Assembly (NCBI GenBank): GCA_016788295.1
Contig: JAEUSY010000042.1
Coordinates: forward strand, 1-64,000
Source of the DNA: Flavobacteriales bacterium
GTDB taxonomy: Bacteria > Bacteroidota > Bacteroidia > Flavobacteriales_F > PHOS-HE28
Direction of reading: 5' to 3'
DNA: 64,000 nt
Shown here: one piece after another, positions 49,673 to 59,408 of the stretch
Layout: each line of letters starts with the position of its first letter
Numbering within the stretch: position 1 is the first letter of the stretch
Translations under genes and position numbers: made by a program
Notes under the pieces: model-generated
Seen by the model: only the letters and a program-made list of their open reading frames with translations
Told to the model about the DNA's origin: nothing
Databases searched by the model: none

Positions 49673-51908
49673 GACCCTGCTGTTCCTGGCATGCGTGCTG
49701 GGTTCAATGGCCTTGTATGCACAAGGCGAAGTACTGCGCGCCATCCGAGGCGGTATGGCCAAGGAAAGCGAGGCGGCCAAAGCCAATGGACTGAACACCC
49801 ATTACATCTACCAGTTCCTTCCGCAGACCCTGCCCATCCAGGATGATTTCTCTGTGGACCGCACCCGGAAGCGCTGGGCCCGACCCGATGACCCCGGAGT
49901 GACCCTGTCGGAGACCATTTACAGACTGGAGGCCCTTGGTGTATCTGAACCCGGTATGCGCTACGCCACCGATACCACCTTTCTATACCTCACCGACATG
50001 CAGGAACCACCGGTAACGGTACGTACTGCATTGCCATCCATTAGTGTAACGGTCCGTGACCTGGCCGTATACCCTCCAACCGAGACCGTTGAGGTCGTAT
50101 GGCCTGCCTACAACATTTTCGATACGATACAGTCGCCTTCGCAAGACACGCTTTTTCTTCTGCCGCCATTGTTGTTGCAGGACTCGCTGCTCGTTTATTC
50201 GGTACCTGCCGACACACGTACATACATCAGGCCGGACAACAGTATAGTGCCTTTGATCCTATGGGAGGACGATGATGTGCATGTGAACGGTACCTATCCG
50301 ATCGATCCGCCCACGATCGGGGTTGCCTCCTTCGATGGGCTTTCACGAACGGGCATGCCCTACGACTTCGTTACCTACACCAGCTATGGCATCGCCGATC
50401 GATTGACCTCCGTGCCGATCGACCTGCAATATCCGGCCAGTGATTCGGTGTACCTGAGCTTCTTCTATCAGGCACAAGGCCGCAGTGGCGACACGTTCAT
50501 TCAGCCGCAGGATAGTCTGGTATTGGAGTTCTACGCTCCCGAGGAGGATACGTGGTATCGTGTATGGCGAACACCGTATGTGGCCCAGGCACCATTTGAG
50601 CAAGTGCTCATCCCCATCAAGCAGTTCCGCTACCTCAAGAACGGCTTCCGAATGCGTTTCCTCAACTATGCGACCTTGAGCGGGGCGTTCGATCACTGGC
50701 ACATCGACTATGTGCGTCTGGCAACGCAGCGCAGCTTCAACGATACCCGCTTAGTGGACGTGGCCTACGTAATGCCGGAGAGCACGTTGCTGGAGAACTA
50801 TACGGCGATGCCCTACACTACCTATTCGATATCGCCGGACGCTTTCATGCTGACCAATGCCAATGTTGATCTGAAGAACCTCGACGTGGACGACCGCTTC
50901 ATCCGCTTCGGTATGCAGGCCAGGGAAGAGAACGGCAGTGGCCTTGAGAATTTCGAGAACGGGTTGAACACCTCGGGCAATGCATCAAGCACGTTCTCCA
51001 GCCTGCATCCCATCAATTCCGGAGCGAACGATTTTGAATATGATCCGGCGCTGTCCACGGATGCGGCCTTCTGGCGCGTGAAGTACTGGGCCAACACCAC
51101 GCCCGATATCAATCGCTACAACGATACGATCACCTTCATACAGGAGATCAGCAACTACTATGCATACGATGATGGGTCGGCGGAACAGACCTATGGCCTG
51201 AACAGTGCCGGCGGCAAACTTGCTTACCGTTTCGATCTGGCGCAGGGCGACTCGCTGCGCGCCATACGCATGTACTTCAGTCCTTCGCTGAACCCACCGC
51301 CCAGTGCATCGCCTGTACAGGGCTCTTTCCTCATTACCATCTGGAAGGGCCTGTCACCGGAAGTGATCCAACACCAGAACTTCTCGTTCTCGGCGCCTCA
51401 GTACAAGGAGGATGGCCTAGATCGTTTTGTTGAGTATCCCTTGGATTCCACCATCTACGTGGAAGGCACCATCTACATTGGTTGGACACAGACCAACGAT
51501 GTGGTGATGAACCTGGGTTTCGATCGCAACCGCAACAACGCGAGCCGTATTTTCTACCGCACCACGGGGTCGTTCACCAACACCTCGTTCAGTGGATCGT
51601 TGATGATGCGGCCGGTGTTCGTTGCCGCTGTGGACCCCTTCGCAGGTGTTGAAGAGCCCGTGCAGGAGCAAGAGATGTTCCTGTATCCGAACCCGGCTGA
51701 CGAGCATTTCATGATACGCACCAACGGAGACCTGGTCACAGGTAATGTGGTAGTGCTCGACGCCCTGGGTCGCAAAGTGTTGCGCACACCTTACCGCTCA
51801 GGAGCACCGGTCCCAAGTACTGGCCTTGCTACAGGCCTGCATATCGTGCGTGTGCTCGATGCCTCGGGGTCTGTTGTTGCCCAGGAAAAGCTACTCATTC
51901 AGCGCTGA
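49659..51908 (+). CDS. Large secreted protein with T9SS sorting domain, unknown function
   Basis: A 749-residue exported protein with a signal peptide (LNRTLLFLACVLGSMALYAQG). The body has no recognised enzyme motif and is made of beta-rich segments with many Asp, Thr and Tyr, for example PIQDDFSVDRTRKRWARPDD, YDFVTYTSYGIADRL, LVLEFYAPEEDTWYRVWRTPYV. Near 540-690, YDDGSAEQTYGLNSAGGKLAYRFDLAQGDSLRAIRMYFSPS suggests a jelly-roll domain. The last 75 residues form a T9SS type A tail (MFLYPNPADEHFMIRTN, LDALGRKVL, TGLHIVRVLDASG). The ATG lies 14 nt inside the PASTA gene; an ATG four codons earlier is alternative. It is coupled to rluD. Confidence 0.8.
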   Translation: MSLNRTLLFLACVLGSMALYAQGEVLRAIRGGMAKESEAAKANGLNTHYIYQFLPQTLPIQDDFSVDRTRKRWARPDDPGVTLSETIYRLEALGVSEPGMRYATDTTFLYLTDMQEPPVTVRTALPSISVTVRDLAVYPPTETVEVVWPAYNIFDTIQSPSQDTLFLLPPLLLQDSLLVYSVPADTRTYIRPDNSIVPLILWEDDDVHVNGTYPIDPPTIGVASFDGLSRTGMPYDFVTYTSYGIADRLTSVPIDLQYPASDSVYLSFFYQAQGRSGDTFIQPQDSLVLEFYAPEEDTWYRVWRTPYVAQAPFEQVLIPIKQFRYLKNGFRMRFLNYATLSGAFDHWHIDYVRLATQRSFNDTRLVDVAYVMPESTLLENYTAMPYTTYSISPDAFMLTNANVDLKNLDVDDRFIRFGMQAREENGSGLENFENGLNTSGNASSTFSSLHPINSGANDFEYDPALSTDAAFWRVKYWANTTPDINRYNDTITFIQEISNYYAYDDGSAEQTYGLNSAGGKLAYRFDLAQGDSLRAIRMYFSPSLNPPPSASPVQGSFLITIWKGLSPEVIQHQNFSFSAPQYKEDGLDRFVEYPLDSTIYVEGTIYIGWTQTNDVVMNLGFDRNRNNASRIFYRTTGSFTNTSFSGSLMMRPVFVAAVDPFAGVEEPVQEQEMFLYPNPADEHFMIRTNGDLVTGNVVVLDALGRKVLRTPYRSGAPVPSTGLATGLHIVRVLDASGSVVAQEKLLIQR

Positions 51909-52999
51909 TGACCAACGAAGAGACCGATAGCCTGATCGAGGAACAGGAGCTTTATGAGCACCATCGAATTGTCTGCGACCCCAAACAGTCGCTGATCCGA
52001 CTGGACAAGTTCCTTTTCGATCGGTTGGCGAACACATCGCGCAACCGGATCCAGGTCGCTGCCAAGGCCGGTAATGTGCTGGTGAACGGCAAGGCGGCCA
52101 AGCCCAGCCAGAAGGTGAAGCCCGGCGATGAGATCAGCATCGTGCTGCCCTACCCTCAGCGTGAGATGGAGCTGGTGGCGGAGGACATTCCGCTGAACAT
52201 CCTGTACGAGGATGAGCACATCCTGGTGATCGACAAGCAGGCCGGGCTGGTGGTACATCCCGGTCATGGCAACTGGACGGGCACCTTGGTGAACGCGCTG
52301 CTGTTCCACTTCGGCAAGCTGCCCTCAACGCCCGGTGCAGAGATACCGCGCCCGGGTCTGGTGCACCGATTGGACAAGGATACCAGCGGTGTGATGGTGG
52401 TGGGCAAGACCGAAGAGGCCCTCACGCATCTCGCTCGCCAGTTCTTCGATCGTACCAGCGACAGGCGGTATAATGCACTGGTCTGGGGCGACTTTGCGGA
52501 GGATGAGGGTGTCATTGAAGGTCACATCGGCCGCAGTGTGCGTGACCGTACCGTGCAGTCCGTTTTCTCCGAGGGTGATCAAGGCAAGCCTGCTTTGACG
52601 CGGTGGCGCGTGCTGGAGCGATTCCGCTACGTGTCGCTGGTGGAATGCAAGCTGGAGACCGGTCGCACCCACCAGATCCGCGTGCACATGCAGTGGACCG
52701 GCCACCCCTTGTTCAACGATGCGGCCTATGGCGGTGATCGTGTGCTGAAGGGGACAACCTTCACCAAGTACAGGCAGTTCGTAGAGAATTGTTTCCGTTC
52801 GCTGCCGCGTCAGGCGCTGCATGCCCGCACGCTGGACATCGACCATCCCATCTCCGGGGTGCGCATGCACTTCGAGAGCCCGCTACCAGCGGATATGCAG
52901 GTGGTGCTGGATCGCTGGCGCACCTACGTGGCCGCCAAGCCGTTCGACGAAGGCGAGGAGGATGCCTTGGACAAGGAGGCCGCCAACAACATGAAGTGA
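51908..52999 (+). CDS. 23S rRNA pseudouridine synthase RluD-type
   Basis: A 363-residue RluA/RluD-family pseudouridine synthase. An S4 domain is at the N-terminus ([47 protein letters not shown], about 28-75). The catalytic motif is [16 protein letters not shown] with Asp, followed by [19 protein letters not shown] and [33 protein letters not shown] with RTHQIR. RluD modifies U1911, U1915 and U1917 of helix 69 of 23S rRNA; which uridines this one targets is inferred. The start shares one base with the previous stop (TGATG). It ends 2 nt from the convergent menE stop. Confidence 0.9.
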   Translation: [363 protein letters not shown]

Positions 53000-53001
53000 T
53001 C

Positions 53002-54078
53002 TCAGCCGCGGATGATCTTTCCGCCGCTGGTGCGCTGGATGCGCCGCAAAGCCTGCACCCTGCGGGGTAGCTCGTGCGGATGCAGGATCGTCATCAGCTT
53101 GTCCAGCACTTCGGGCAGCACTTCGTTCTGCGGCAGTTCGGTCTCCAGCACCAGCATTACGGCCTGGCCCAGCACGTCGTCATGTACGCCGGTGAAGTAG
53201 TGCGGATAGGGGATAAGACCGGCCGTGCGTGCTTCAAGCTGTTCAGGGAAGATCTTCTTGCCACCGCTCAGGATCACATTGTCGAACCGGCCCAGCCAAT
53301 TGAAATGCTGGTCGTCCAATAGTTCCACCAGATCGTTGGTGACGTGCTGTTCGGTGGAGAGGTGCGGCGTGTAGACCACCAGGCAACCCCGTGGATCACG
53401 TCCGAAATGCACATCGCCGATGGCATGGAACGCGGTCTGTCGGCTAGGGCCGTTCAAGCGACGCATGGCCACGTGTGTTACGGTCTCGGTGCTGCCATAG
53501 CCTTGGTAAACCTTGGTACGCAATTGTTGCAGTTCGTCGATAAGGGTATCGCTCGCCGGCCCGCCACCCAGCAGGATGGTGTCGAACCGTTCCTCCACGC
53601 GCGAACGGTTCTCCTGCAACGCGCGATGCAGTTGCAAGGGTACCATGGCCGCAAAGCGGAACCGGTCCATCGTACGCAAGTTGTTCAGCACGCTACCACG
53701 TGGGTCCACCAAGTGGAGGTCAAGGCCGAGCACCATGGCGCGCACCACCATCAGCTTGCCCGCAACGAAGTCACAAGGCAGGCAGAGCAGCGCGCGGTCG
53801 CCGGGCTTCAGGTCGAAGGTCCTTGCAGTAAGCCTGGCACTTGCTTTCAGGTCCCGCCTGCCGATACGAATTGGCTTTGGTGCACCAGTAGTGCCACTGG
53901 TGTGCATGAGCAACGGCCGCCTATGGCCCGCCAGTTCCATGATCAGTTGCGACAATGGTGCGCTCCATTCCGCAGTGTCGTCCTGCTCTTTGAGCGCTCC
54001 GGCAAAGGCCATCAGTTCGGCGCCCTGCAGTGTGCGTCCATCAATGGTGAGCCGGTTCCATGCAGGGGAAGTGCTCAT
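53002..54078 (-). CDS. menE: o-Succinylbenzoate-CoA ligase MenE
   Basis: A 358-residue AMP-forming acyl-CoA ligase making o-succinylbenzoyl-CoA in menaquinone synthesis. The AMP-binding motif is LLMHTSGTTGAPKPI, with YQGYGSTETVTHVAMRRLN and GRFDNVILSGGKKIFPEQLEA (Lys in the last motif). It is shorter than plant acyl-CoA ligases because bacterial MenE has a compact N-terminal domain. Its ATG overlaps the menC stop by 4 nt. An upstream open stretch to 54339 lacks homology and is ignored. Confidence 0.9.
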   Translation of the reverse strand: MSTSPAWNRLTIDGRTLQGAELMAFAGALKEQDDTAEWSAPLSQLIMELAGHRRPLLMHTSGTTGAPKPIRIGRRDLKASARLTARTFDLKPGDRALLCLPCDFVAGKLMVVRAMVLGLDLHLVDPRGSVLNNLRTMDRFRFAAMVPLQLHRALQENRSRVEERFDTILLGGGPASDTLIDELQQLRTKVYQGYGSTETVTHVAMRRLNGPSRQTAFHAIGDVHFGRDPRGCLVVYTPHLSTEQHVTNDLVELLDDQHFNWLGRFDNVILSGGKKIFPEQLEARTAGLIPYPHYFTGVHDDVLGQAVMLVLETELPQNEVLPEVLDKLMTILHPHELPRRVQALRRIQRTSGGKIIRG

Positions 54079-55139
54079 CGGCGTTCTTGTTCGAAGCGCG
54101 AAAGGTCCCATGCCACTTCCGGACGATAGTTGAGCATGCCGCCTTCGGCGAGCAGGGGCGATGTGATGTTGTTCGCGTACACCTTGCCCGTGCCCAGCCC
54201 TTGTGGCATGGTCACGTTCAGCGTTGCGGTGAATTGCGCGATGGCGTTCAATCCGATGCTGCTCTCCAACGCCGAGGTGATCCACCAGCCGATGTTGCGC
54301 GCCGTGGCCAGGTCGATCCATTCGCGCGTGGCCTCCCAACCGCCCACCAGGCTGGGCTTGATCACGATGTACTGAGGTCGCACGTGGTCAAGCAGATCGC
54401 GTTTCAGGTCGGCGCGGTTCAAGCCGATGAGATCCTCATCCAGTGCGATGGGCACCGGTGTGTTGGCGCACAGGTCGGCCATCACTTCATAAAGTCCGGG
54501 TGCCACGGGTTGTTCAATGCTGTGCACCTCCAGTTCGGCCAATCGGTCCAACACGGTGCCCACGTTCCGCGCATCAAAGGCGCCGTTCGCATCCACGCGT
54601 AGGGTAAGGTCGGTGGCGCTGTATTCCTTGCGCACGGCGTGCAGCAGTTCCAGCTCGTCCTCCAGGCCGATGGCGCCGATCTTCATTTTCACGCAGGTGT
54701 TCCCCGCGTCGATCTGTTGCCTGATGCGTTCCCGCATGGTCTCCTTGTCGCCCATCCAGACCAGCCCATTGATGGGGATGCCTTCCTTCCCCAATGTGAA
54801 GGTGGAAGGAAAGAGCACTTTGGTGCCGCTCACCTCCAGATCGCGCAGGCACTGTTCCACTGCGAAGCGCACACTGGGTACGTCCACAAGGTCTCCGGTG
54901 AGGCGCGCTTTCCAATCGCTGGTGTTGGCGCAAAGTTCCAGCAATTTGGTCCGCACATCGGCCGGGTACTCCTTGCTGTGACCGGGGAAGAGCGCTGCTT
55001 CGCCGATGCCTTGGATGCCTGGCCGATCATCGTCCCAGGCGATCAGGTACCACACTTGGCGTGCGGTGATGGTGCCTTTGCTGGTCCCCAGTTCAAAGTG
55101 GGGTTGAAGGGTATGCTCGGTCCAACGTGCGTTGATCAT
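54075..55139 (-). CDS. menC: o-Succinylbenzoate synthase MenC
   Basis: A 354-residue enolase-superfamily enzyme dehydrating SHCHC to o-succinylbenzoate. Active-site residues are visible: KMKIG (Lys-x-Lys acid/base), VDANGAF (metal Asp), IEQP (Glu), ALDEDL (metal Asp-Glu) and VIKPSLVGG (the second Lys). The barrel starts after a capping N-terminal domain (residues 1-100). It starts directly next to the menA stop (no spacing) and overlaps the menE start, indicating tight coupling. Confidence 0.93.
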   Translation of the reverse strand: MINARWTEHTLQPHFELGTSKGTITARQVWYLIAWDDDRPGIQGIGEAALFPGHSKEYPADVRTKLLELCANTSDWKARLTGDLVDVPSVRFAVEQCLRDLEVSGTKVLFPSTFTLGKEGIPINGLVWMGDKETMRERIRQQIDAGNTCVKMKIGAIGLEDELELLHAVRKEYSATDLTLRVDANGAFDARNVGTVLDRLAELEVHSIEQPVAPGLYEVMADLCANTPVPIALDEDLIGLNRADLKRDLLDHVRPQYIVIKPSLVGGWEATREWIDLATARNIGWWITSALESSIGLNAIAQFTATLNVTMPQGLGTGKVYANNITSPLLAEGGMLNYRPEVAWDLSRFEQERR

Positions 55140-56048
55140 TCAGGCCAGCACGAAGCCGATGGAGAAGGCCAGTGCTGTGGCGAATGTACCCAGCGCCAGT
55201 TTCTTGAGCTGTGGGTCCAGCGCTGCCGGGTCGAAGGTGCCCATCACGGTCTTCAGATGCGAGGCCAATGCCGGAGCGGTTACCAGGAAGCCCCATTGCG
55301 ACATGCCACGGAAGGCGATGGAGGTGTAGATCATCAGGCAGGCCAGTCCACCGATCACCAGCAGCCCGTGGTAGCCTTTGGCCGTATCGAAACCCATGCG
55401 AACGGGGAGTGTGATCTTACCACTGGCTTTATCATTCCGGATGTCGCGCATGTTGTTCACGTTGAGCACAGCCGCGCTCAACAGACCGAATGCGGTGGCG
55501 GGCATCAAGTGGAGCCAGTCAATGTAGCGCGCATGCAGGTAGTGGGTGCCCATCACCCCCACGATGCCGAAGAAGAGGAACACGCTAACATCGCCCAGGC
55601 CGACGTAACCATAGGGGTTCTTCCCGAAGGTGTATTTCACGGCAGCGCCGATGGCGAGCAGGCCTGTGAGTAGGAACAGGAGCGTCATCAGTCGGAACCC
55701 TAAGGCAACAACTATGAGCGCTGCGCCCGATGCGAAGGCCAGCGCACCACAGATGATCATCGCGCGCTTCATGGCCGCAGGCGAAATGGCACCGCTCTGC
55801 ACGGCGCGCTTCGGACCAACGCGATTGTCGTTGTCCGTGCCGTGTTGATGGTCGCCAAGGTCATTGGCCAAGTTGCTCAGGATCTGAAGAAGGATCGCTG
55901 TGAGCAGCGCAAGTGCGAGCACCTCCTCTCGAAAGGTGATGGTAGCACTTATCCGATCATACGGAACGGCCAGTGCACTGCCAACGATGATGCTGCTCAC
56001 CGCTAATGGTAAGGTCCGCAGGCGGAAGGCTTGTATCCAGGGGTTCAT
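55140..56048 (-). CDS. menA: 1,4-Dihydroxy-2-naphthoate prenyltransferase MenA
   Basis: A 302-residue UbiA-superfamily integral membrane enzyme with about nine helices, which attaches the polyprenyl chain to DHNA to form demethylmenaquinone. Two Asp-rich motifs are present: NDLGDHQHGTDNDN (NDxxD...D) and NMRDIRNDKASGK. The N-terminal MNPWIQAFRLRTLPLAVSSIIVGSAL is typical. It lies between an unknown secreted protein gene (22 nt gap) and menC (0 nt). Confidence 0.94.
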   Translation of the reverse strand: MNPWIQAFRLRTLPLAVSSIIVGSALAVPYDRISATITFREEVLALALLTAILLQILSNLANDLGDHQHGTDNDNRVGPKRAVQSGAISPAAMKRAMIICGALAFASGAALIVVALGFRLMTLLFLLTGLLAIGAAVKYTFGKNPYGYVGLGDVSVFLFFGIVGVMGTHYLHARYIDWLHLMPATAFGLLSAAVLNVNNMRDIRNDKASGKITLPVRMGFDTAKGYHGLLVIGGLACLMIYTSIAFRGMSQWGFLVTAPALASHLKTVMGTFDPAALDPQLKKLALGTFATALAFSIGFVLA

Positions 56049-56070
56049 GCGCGGATCGCCAGCTCTTGGC

Positions 56071-56529
56071 TCAAATGCGGTAGGTCAGCGTGCATAGCAG
56101 GCGGATGGTGGATGTGGCGTGCCCCTTGTCGGGTCTTGGTTCCGTGGCCTCAATGTAGGCTTCGAACTCGTATACTGCACCAGCGCTGCGGTCGCCGTTC
56201 ACGACCTTGAACGTGGAGGGAATGGACCAGAAGCGAATGAACTGGAAGTCCTTCATTCCCGGCTTCAGGTAGGAGAGCGTGAACACGCCGTTCTTCGGGT
56301 CCCAGATCGCATGGTGTTCGATGTTGCCATCCTGCGGCGGGAAGGTCACCGAGTCTTTGTCGATGATCAGGGTGCCGCCTTCGAACATCCCGTAAATGTC
56401 CTGCAACTTGGCCTTAAAGACCGTTCGCCCCGATGCGGAACGACAGGTGAGCGTGGCCGTGCCAGAACCTGCGGTGGCATCCAGCGCGGTGGCTACAATG
56501 AAGGACAGGATCAGCAGAAAGCGTTGCAT
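56071..56529 (-). CDS. Secreted protein of unknown function inside the menaquinone operon
   Basis: A 152-residue exported protein with a signal peptide (MQRFLLILSFIVATALDATAG). The mature part is a compact beta domain: TATLTCRSASGRTVFKAKLQDIYGMFEGGTLIIDKDSVTFPPQDGNIEHHAIWDPKNGVFTLSYLKPGMKDFQFIRFW, then VYEFEAYIEATEPRPDKGHATSTIRLLCTLTYRI. Two cysteines, at each end of the domain, probably form a disulfide. No family recognised. It lies 18 nt after menD and 22 nt before menA on the same strand, so it is very likely co-transcribed with quinone genes, although its own role in the pathway is unknown. Confidence 0.7.
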   Translation of the reverse strand: MQRFLLILSFIVATALDATAGSGTATLTCRSASGRTVFKAKLQDIYGMFEGGTLIIDKDSVTFPPQDGNIEHHAIWDPKNGVFTLSYLKPGMKDFQFIRFWSIPSTFKVVNGDRSAGAVYEFEAYIEATEPRPDKGHATSTIRLLCTLTYRI

Positions 56530-56547
56530 GAGCAGGCGTTAGTTGGT

Positions 56548-58275
56548 TCACGGAGTTGGACGCAGTGCACGGAAGTAGTTGCGCAGCACCTTCGGGCTCA
56601 GTTCCGCATCGGTGCGCACCACCAGGACAGCGGTGGTGTCGTGCGGTTCATACAGCAGTTCCAACGCATTTTTGAGCGAGACCATGTCGAAGGCCTCATA
56701 GCAAGGCAGTCCATAGCTGCGTGCCAAGGTCAAAGGGTCGCGACCGTGGGGCGAATCGAACCACTTTAACAAGGCCGGGTCGCTGTCCGGACCTTCGATG
56801 TAGCGGAAGATGTTGCCGCCACCGTTGTCCATCACGATCACACGCAGATGCGGACTGAGATGCGCGTTCCAGAACGCATTACTGTCGTAGAGGAACGCCA
56901 CATCGCCGGTGATCAGTGTGGTTGGTCGTTGGGTGGCATGGGCCGCACCAACAGCGGTGCTGGTGCAACCATCAATACCGCTGGTGCCACGGTTGCTGAA
57001 GAACTGTAGGCCCTGTCCGCGCGCGAAGAGCTGCACGTAACGGGCAGGGGTGCTGTTGGCCAGATGTACGTCGCTTCCCGCCGGTATGCGCTGTAGCAAT
57101 TGCTCGAACACGGTCAGGTCGCAGTAGGGCGCCTCGTTCAGCAGCCCGTGGTGCTTGGTGGTGGTGTTGCGGTCCACCTGCTGCCATAGGGCGGAGTAGG
57201 TGCTCTCGGTGGCCTGCACCTGCGGCGTGATCTGCGCGAAGAAGATCTCGGGGCTCACAGCAATGTCGTGTGTAAGGCTCTGGTAGGTATCGAAGTGGCG
57301 CTGACCCACGTCCACATGCCAATGCTGTGCGGTGCGCCATTTCCGCAGCAGTGTCTTCACGCGCTTGCTCACTACGGCACCACCGAAGGTGATCAGGATG
57401 TCCGGCACGAACTCCGTTCCACGTGCCGCTCCAGCATCTTCGCCGGGGACAGGATCAGGAGGAACGGGCACGGCCTCGATCACGCGATCGATGCAGCTGA
57501 TGAAGACGTTGTCGTGCAGGTTGGAAGTAGCCTCAGTCAGCACGGCGAACTGCGGCAGCTTGGCCAGGTGCACCAGTTGTTGTTGGAGGCCTTTGCTCCA
57601 CACGCCCTGCCCGGCCAGCACCAGCACCTTGCGTGTGGTGGAAAGCTGGTGGATAAGCCAGCGGGCATGTTCGGGCAGGATGAACGATTCGGTCAGCACC
57701 TGTGCGATACTCCGTCCCTGGCCTTCGTGTGCTTCCTGTTTTCCGTACAGTGGTTCTGCAAAGGGGATGTTCACATGCACCGGTCCGGCCACGGGCAGCA
57801 GCGTGGCATCAATGGCCTCATTGATCAAGCGGCTGCAGTGCCAGCGGGCCAGGTCGTCGCCGAGCAACCGCGGCAATTGCACACTGCGTCGCATGTGCAT
57901 GGCCAATACACCCTGCTGTCGAATGGCCTGCCCTTCGCCCTGGTCCACCCATTCCTCTGGCCGGTCGGCCGTTATCACCAGCAAGGGGATGCGCTGGTAA
58001 TAGGCTTCGGCAATGGCCGGCCCGTAGTTCAGCACAGCGCTGCCACTGGTGCAGATCAGGGCCACGGGGGCGTGCAGCTGCTGGGCCATGCCCATGGCGA
58101 AGAAGGCAGCGCTGCGCTCGTCGATCACCTGCATGCAGTTCATGCCCTCCACGGCGTTGAACGCGATCACCAAGGGTGCACTGCGCGAACCGGGACTGAT
58201 GACGGCATGTCGGATGCCTTTCTCGAAACAAAGCCTGGCCAGTTCGGCGGCTGAAAAGTGATCGCTCGTGGGCAT
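56548..58275 (-). CDS. menD: SEPHCHC synthase MenD
   Basis: A 575-residue thiamine-diphosphate enzyme joining 2-oxoglutarate and isochorismate. The N-terminal FSAAELARLCFEKGIRHAVISPGSRSAPLVIAF, DERSAAFFAMGMAQQLHAPVALICTSGSAVLNYGPAIAEAYYQRIPLLVITADRPEEWVDQGEGQAI and the ThDP/metal site TGDVAFLYDSNAFWNAHLSPHLRVIVMDNGGGNIFRYIEG are diagnostic, as is SNRGTSGIDGCTSTAVG. The length is normal. A TATCTTAG box lies 30 nt before the start, at the end of the menF gene, and could give menD an extra promoter inside the operon. Confidence 0.96.
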   Translation of the reverse strand: MPTSDHFSAAELARLCFEKGIRHAVISPGSRSAPLVIAFNAVEGMNCMQVIDERSAAFFAMGMAQQLHAPVALICTSGSAVLNYGPAIAEAYYQRIPLLVITADRPEEWVDQGEGQAIRQQGVLAMHMRRSVQLPRLLGDDLARWHCSRLINEAIDATLLPVAGPVHVNIPFAEPLYGKQEAHEGQGRSIAQVLTESFILPEHARWLIHQLSTTRKVLVLAGQGVWSKGLQQQLVHLAKLPQFAVLTEATSNLHDNVFISCIDRVIEAVPVPPDPVPGEDAGAARGTEFVPDILITFGGAVVSKRVKTLLRKWRTAQHWHVDVGQRHFDTYQSLTHDIAVSPEIFFAQITPQVQATESTYSALWQQVDRNTTTKHHGLLNEAPYCDLTVFEQLLQRIPAGSDVHLANSTPARYVQLFARGQGLQFFSNRGTSGIDGCTSTAVGAAHATQRPTTLITGDVAFLYDSNAFWNAHLSPHLRVIVMDNGGGNIFRYIEGPDSDPALLKWFDSPHGRDPLTLARSYGLPCYEAFDMVSLKNALELLYEPHDTTAVLVVRTDAELSPKVLRNYFRALRPTP

Positions 58276-58305
58276 GTGCGGAACGCAGTAGTGGCGCGGG
58301 CGGGG

Positions 58306-58313
58306 CTAAGATA
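58306..58313 (-). promoter_or_regulatory. Candidate internal -7 box TATCTTAG before menD
   Basis: Minus-strand TATCTTAG overlaps the menF stop codon (TAG) and lies 30 nt before the menD start. The same octamer occurs before two unrelated genes, so an internal promoter is possible. Confidence 0.35.
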
Positions 58314-59406
58314 TCCGGCTCGGCAACGCTTCGATGATCCGTGTCCAGGTGCGCGCCTTGTGCTCGGTCTCCTGCCATTCGTGCGTGGCACTACTGCCAC
58401 TGGTTATTCCACCACCCACGAACAACACAAGCTGGTCGTTGCTGGCGTGTGAACAGCGGATGTTCACGAAGAGTTCGGTCTCACCATCCACCATCCAAGG
58501 TCCCCAGAATCCGGCATAGAGCCCGCGATCCCTTGGTTCGTGCGAGAGTATGAACTGCTTGGCCTCGGCACGCGGCGTGCCACAGACGGCAGGTGTGGGG
58601 TGTAGGGCGTTCACGAGCGGCCCCAATTGTCCGGTCCTCGTTCGTGCGGTTAGTGTGGTGTGAAGGTGCGCTACTGGCCCGGCCTTCAGCACTGCGGGAC
58701 CTTCAGCCGTCACTTCGGTCAGGCCTGCGGAAATGAAGGTCTCTTCGATCGCAGTAGTGACCCATTGCTGTTCATCGCGCTCCTTCGCTCCCCAGTCCTT
58801 GGCATGTGCTGGTGCCAATGAGGAGGGCATGGTTCCAGCGATGGCATCCACCTGAACATGGTTGCCTGTGGCATGTATCAAGCGTTCGGGTGAGGCTCCC
58901 AACCATGTCCCATGCTCAGGACCATTGAACAGGCAAACGAAAGCGTTCGGCATTTCCTGCAAGGCAGATAAGAACAGCTCGGGGATCCGGGAGGAGTGGA
59001 ATGCCAGGGGTAATGTCCGTGCCAACACCACCTTATGGAGCGTGCCGCTGGCAAACCCGTCCTTGGCATCGGCAATGGCCTGTGCATGCCCGGCCTGGTC
59101 CCAGTGCAGGTTTACTTCGCGCTGTGGTAGGGCCGCACCTTGGCAGGTCTGTAGTCCTGCTGTGTCCATTTCGTTGTCATCCAGGTCCAAGCGCAGGTCC
59201 GGGCGAAGTGCCCATAAGTGCCTTTCCTCGTTATGGAACGGCGCGATCACGAACCGGTCCCGTAAACCATTCAAGGACCCGTGCTCGATCGGAGTTAATG
59301 TGGGCTTGTGCTGGATCCAAAGCCGCGTGCGTCCTTTCCAACGGAATGCAACGAACGTGAGGCCGCGCTCGAGGCATGTTCGCACGGCTTCCAGTGGCAG
59401 GGCCAT
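58306..59406 (-). CDS. menF: Isochorismate synthase MenF
   Basis: A 366-residue chorismate-utilising enzyme. The C-terminal part has the signatures VHVDAIAGTMPSSLAP, HLHTTLTARTRTGQLGPLVNALHPTPAVCGTPRAEAKQFILSHEPRDRGLYAGFWGPWMVDGETELFVNIRC. The frame is open to 59454, but MALPLEAVRTCLERGL starts 2 nt after the thioesterase stop and is more natural. It would commit chorismate to menaquinone rather than aromatic amino acids. Isochorismate synthases for siderophores look similar; the operon context favours MenF. Confidence 0.93.
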   Translation of the reverse strand: MALPLEAVRTCLERGLTFVAFRWKGRTRLWIQHKPTLTPIEHGSLNGLRDRFVIAPFHNEERHLWALRPDLRLDLDDNEMDTAGLQTCQGAALPQREVNLHWDQAGHAQAIADAKDGFASGTLHKVVLARTLPLAFHSSRIPELFLSALQEMPNAFVCLFNGPEHGTWLGASPERLIHATGNHVQVDAIAGTMPSSLAPAHAKDWGAKERDEQQWVTTAIEETFISAGLTEVTAEGPAVLKAGPVAHLHTTLTARTRTGQLGPLVNALHPTPAVCGTPRAEAKQFILSHEPRDRGLYAGFWGPWMVDGETELFVNIRCSHASNDQLVLFVGGGITSGSSATHEWQETEHKARTWTRIIEALPSRIS

Positions 59407-59408
59407 GG

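Noticed and set aside
53002-54339. Apparent 87-residue N-terminal extension of MenE
   Set aside because: It lies inside menC on the same strand in another frame and has no homology; the ATG overlapping the menC stop is the natural start.
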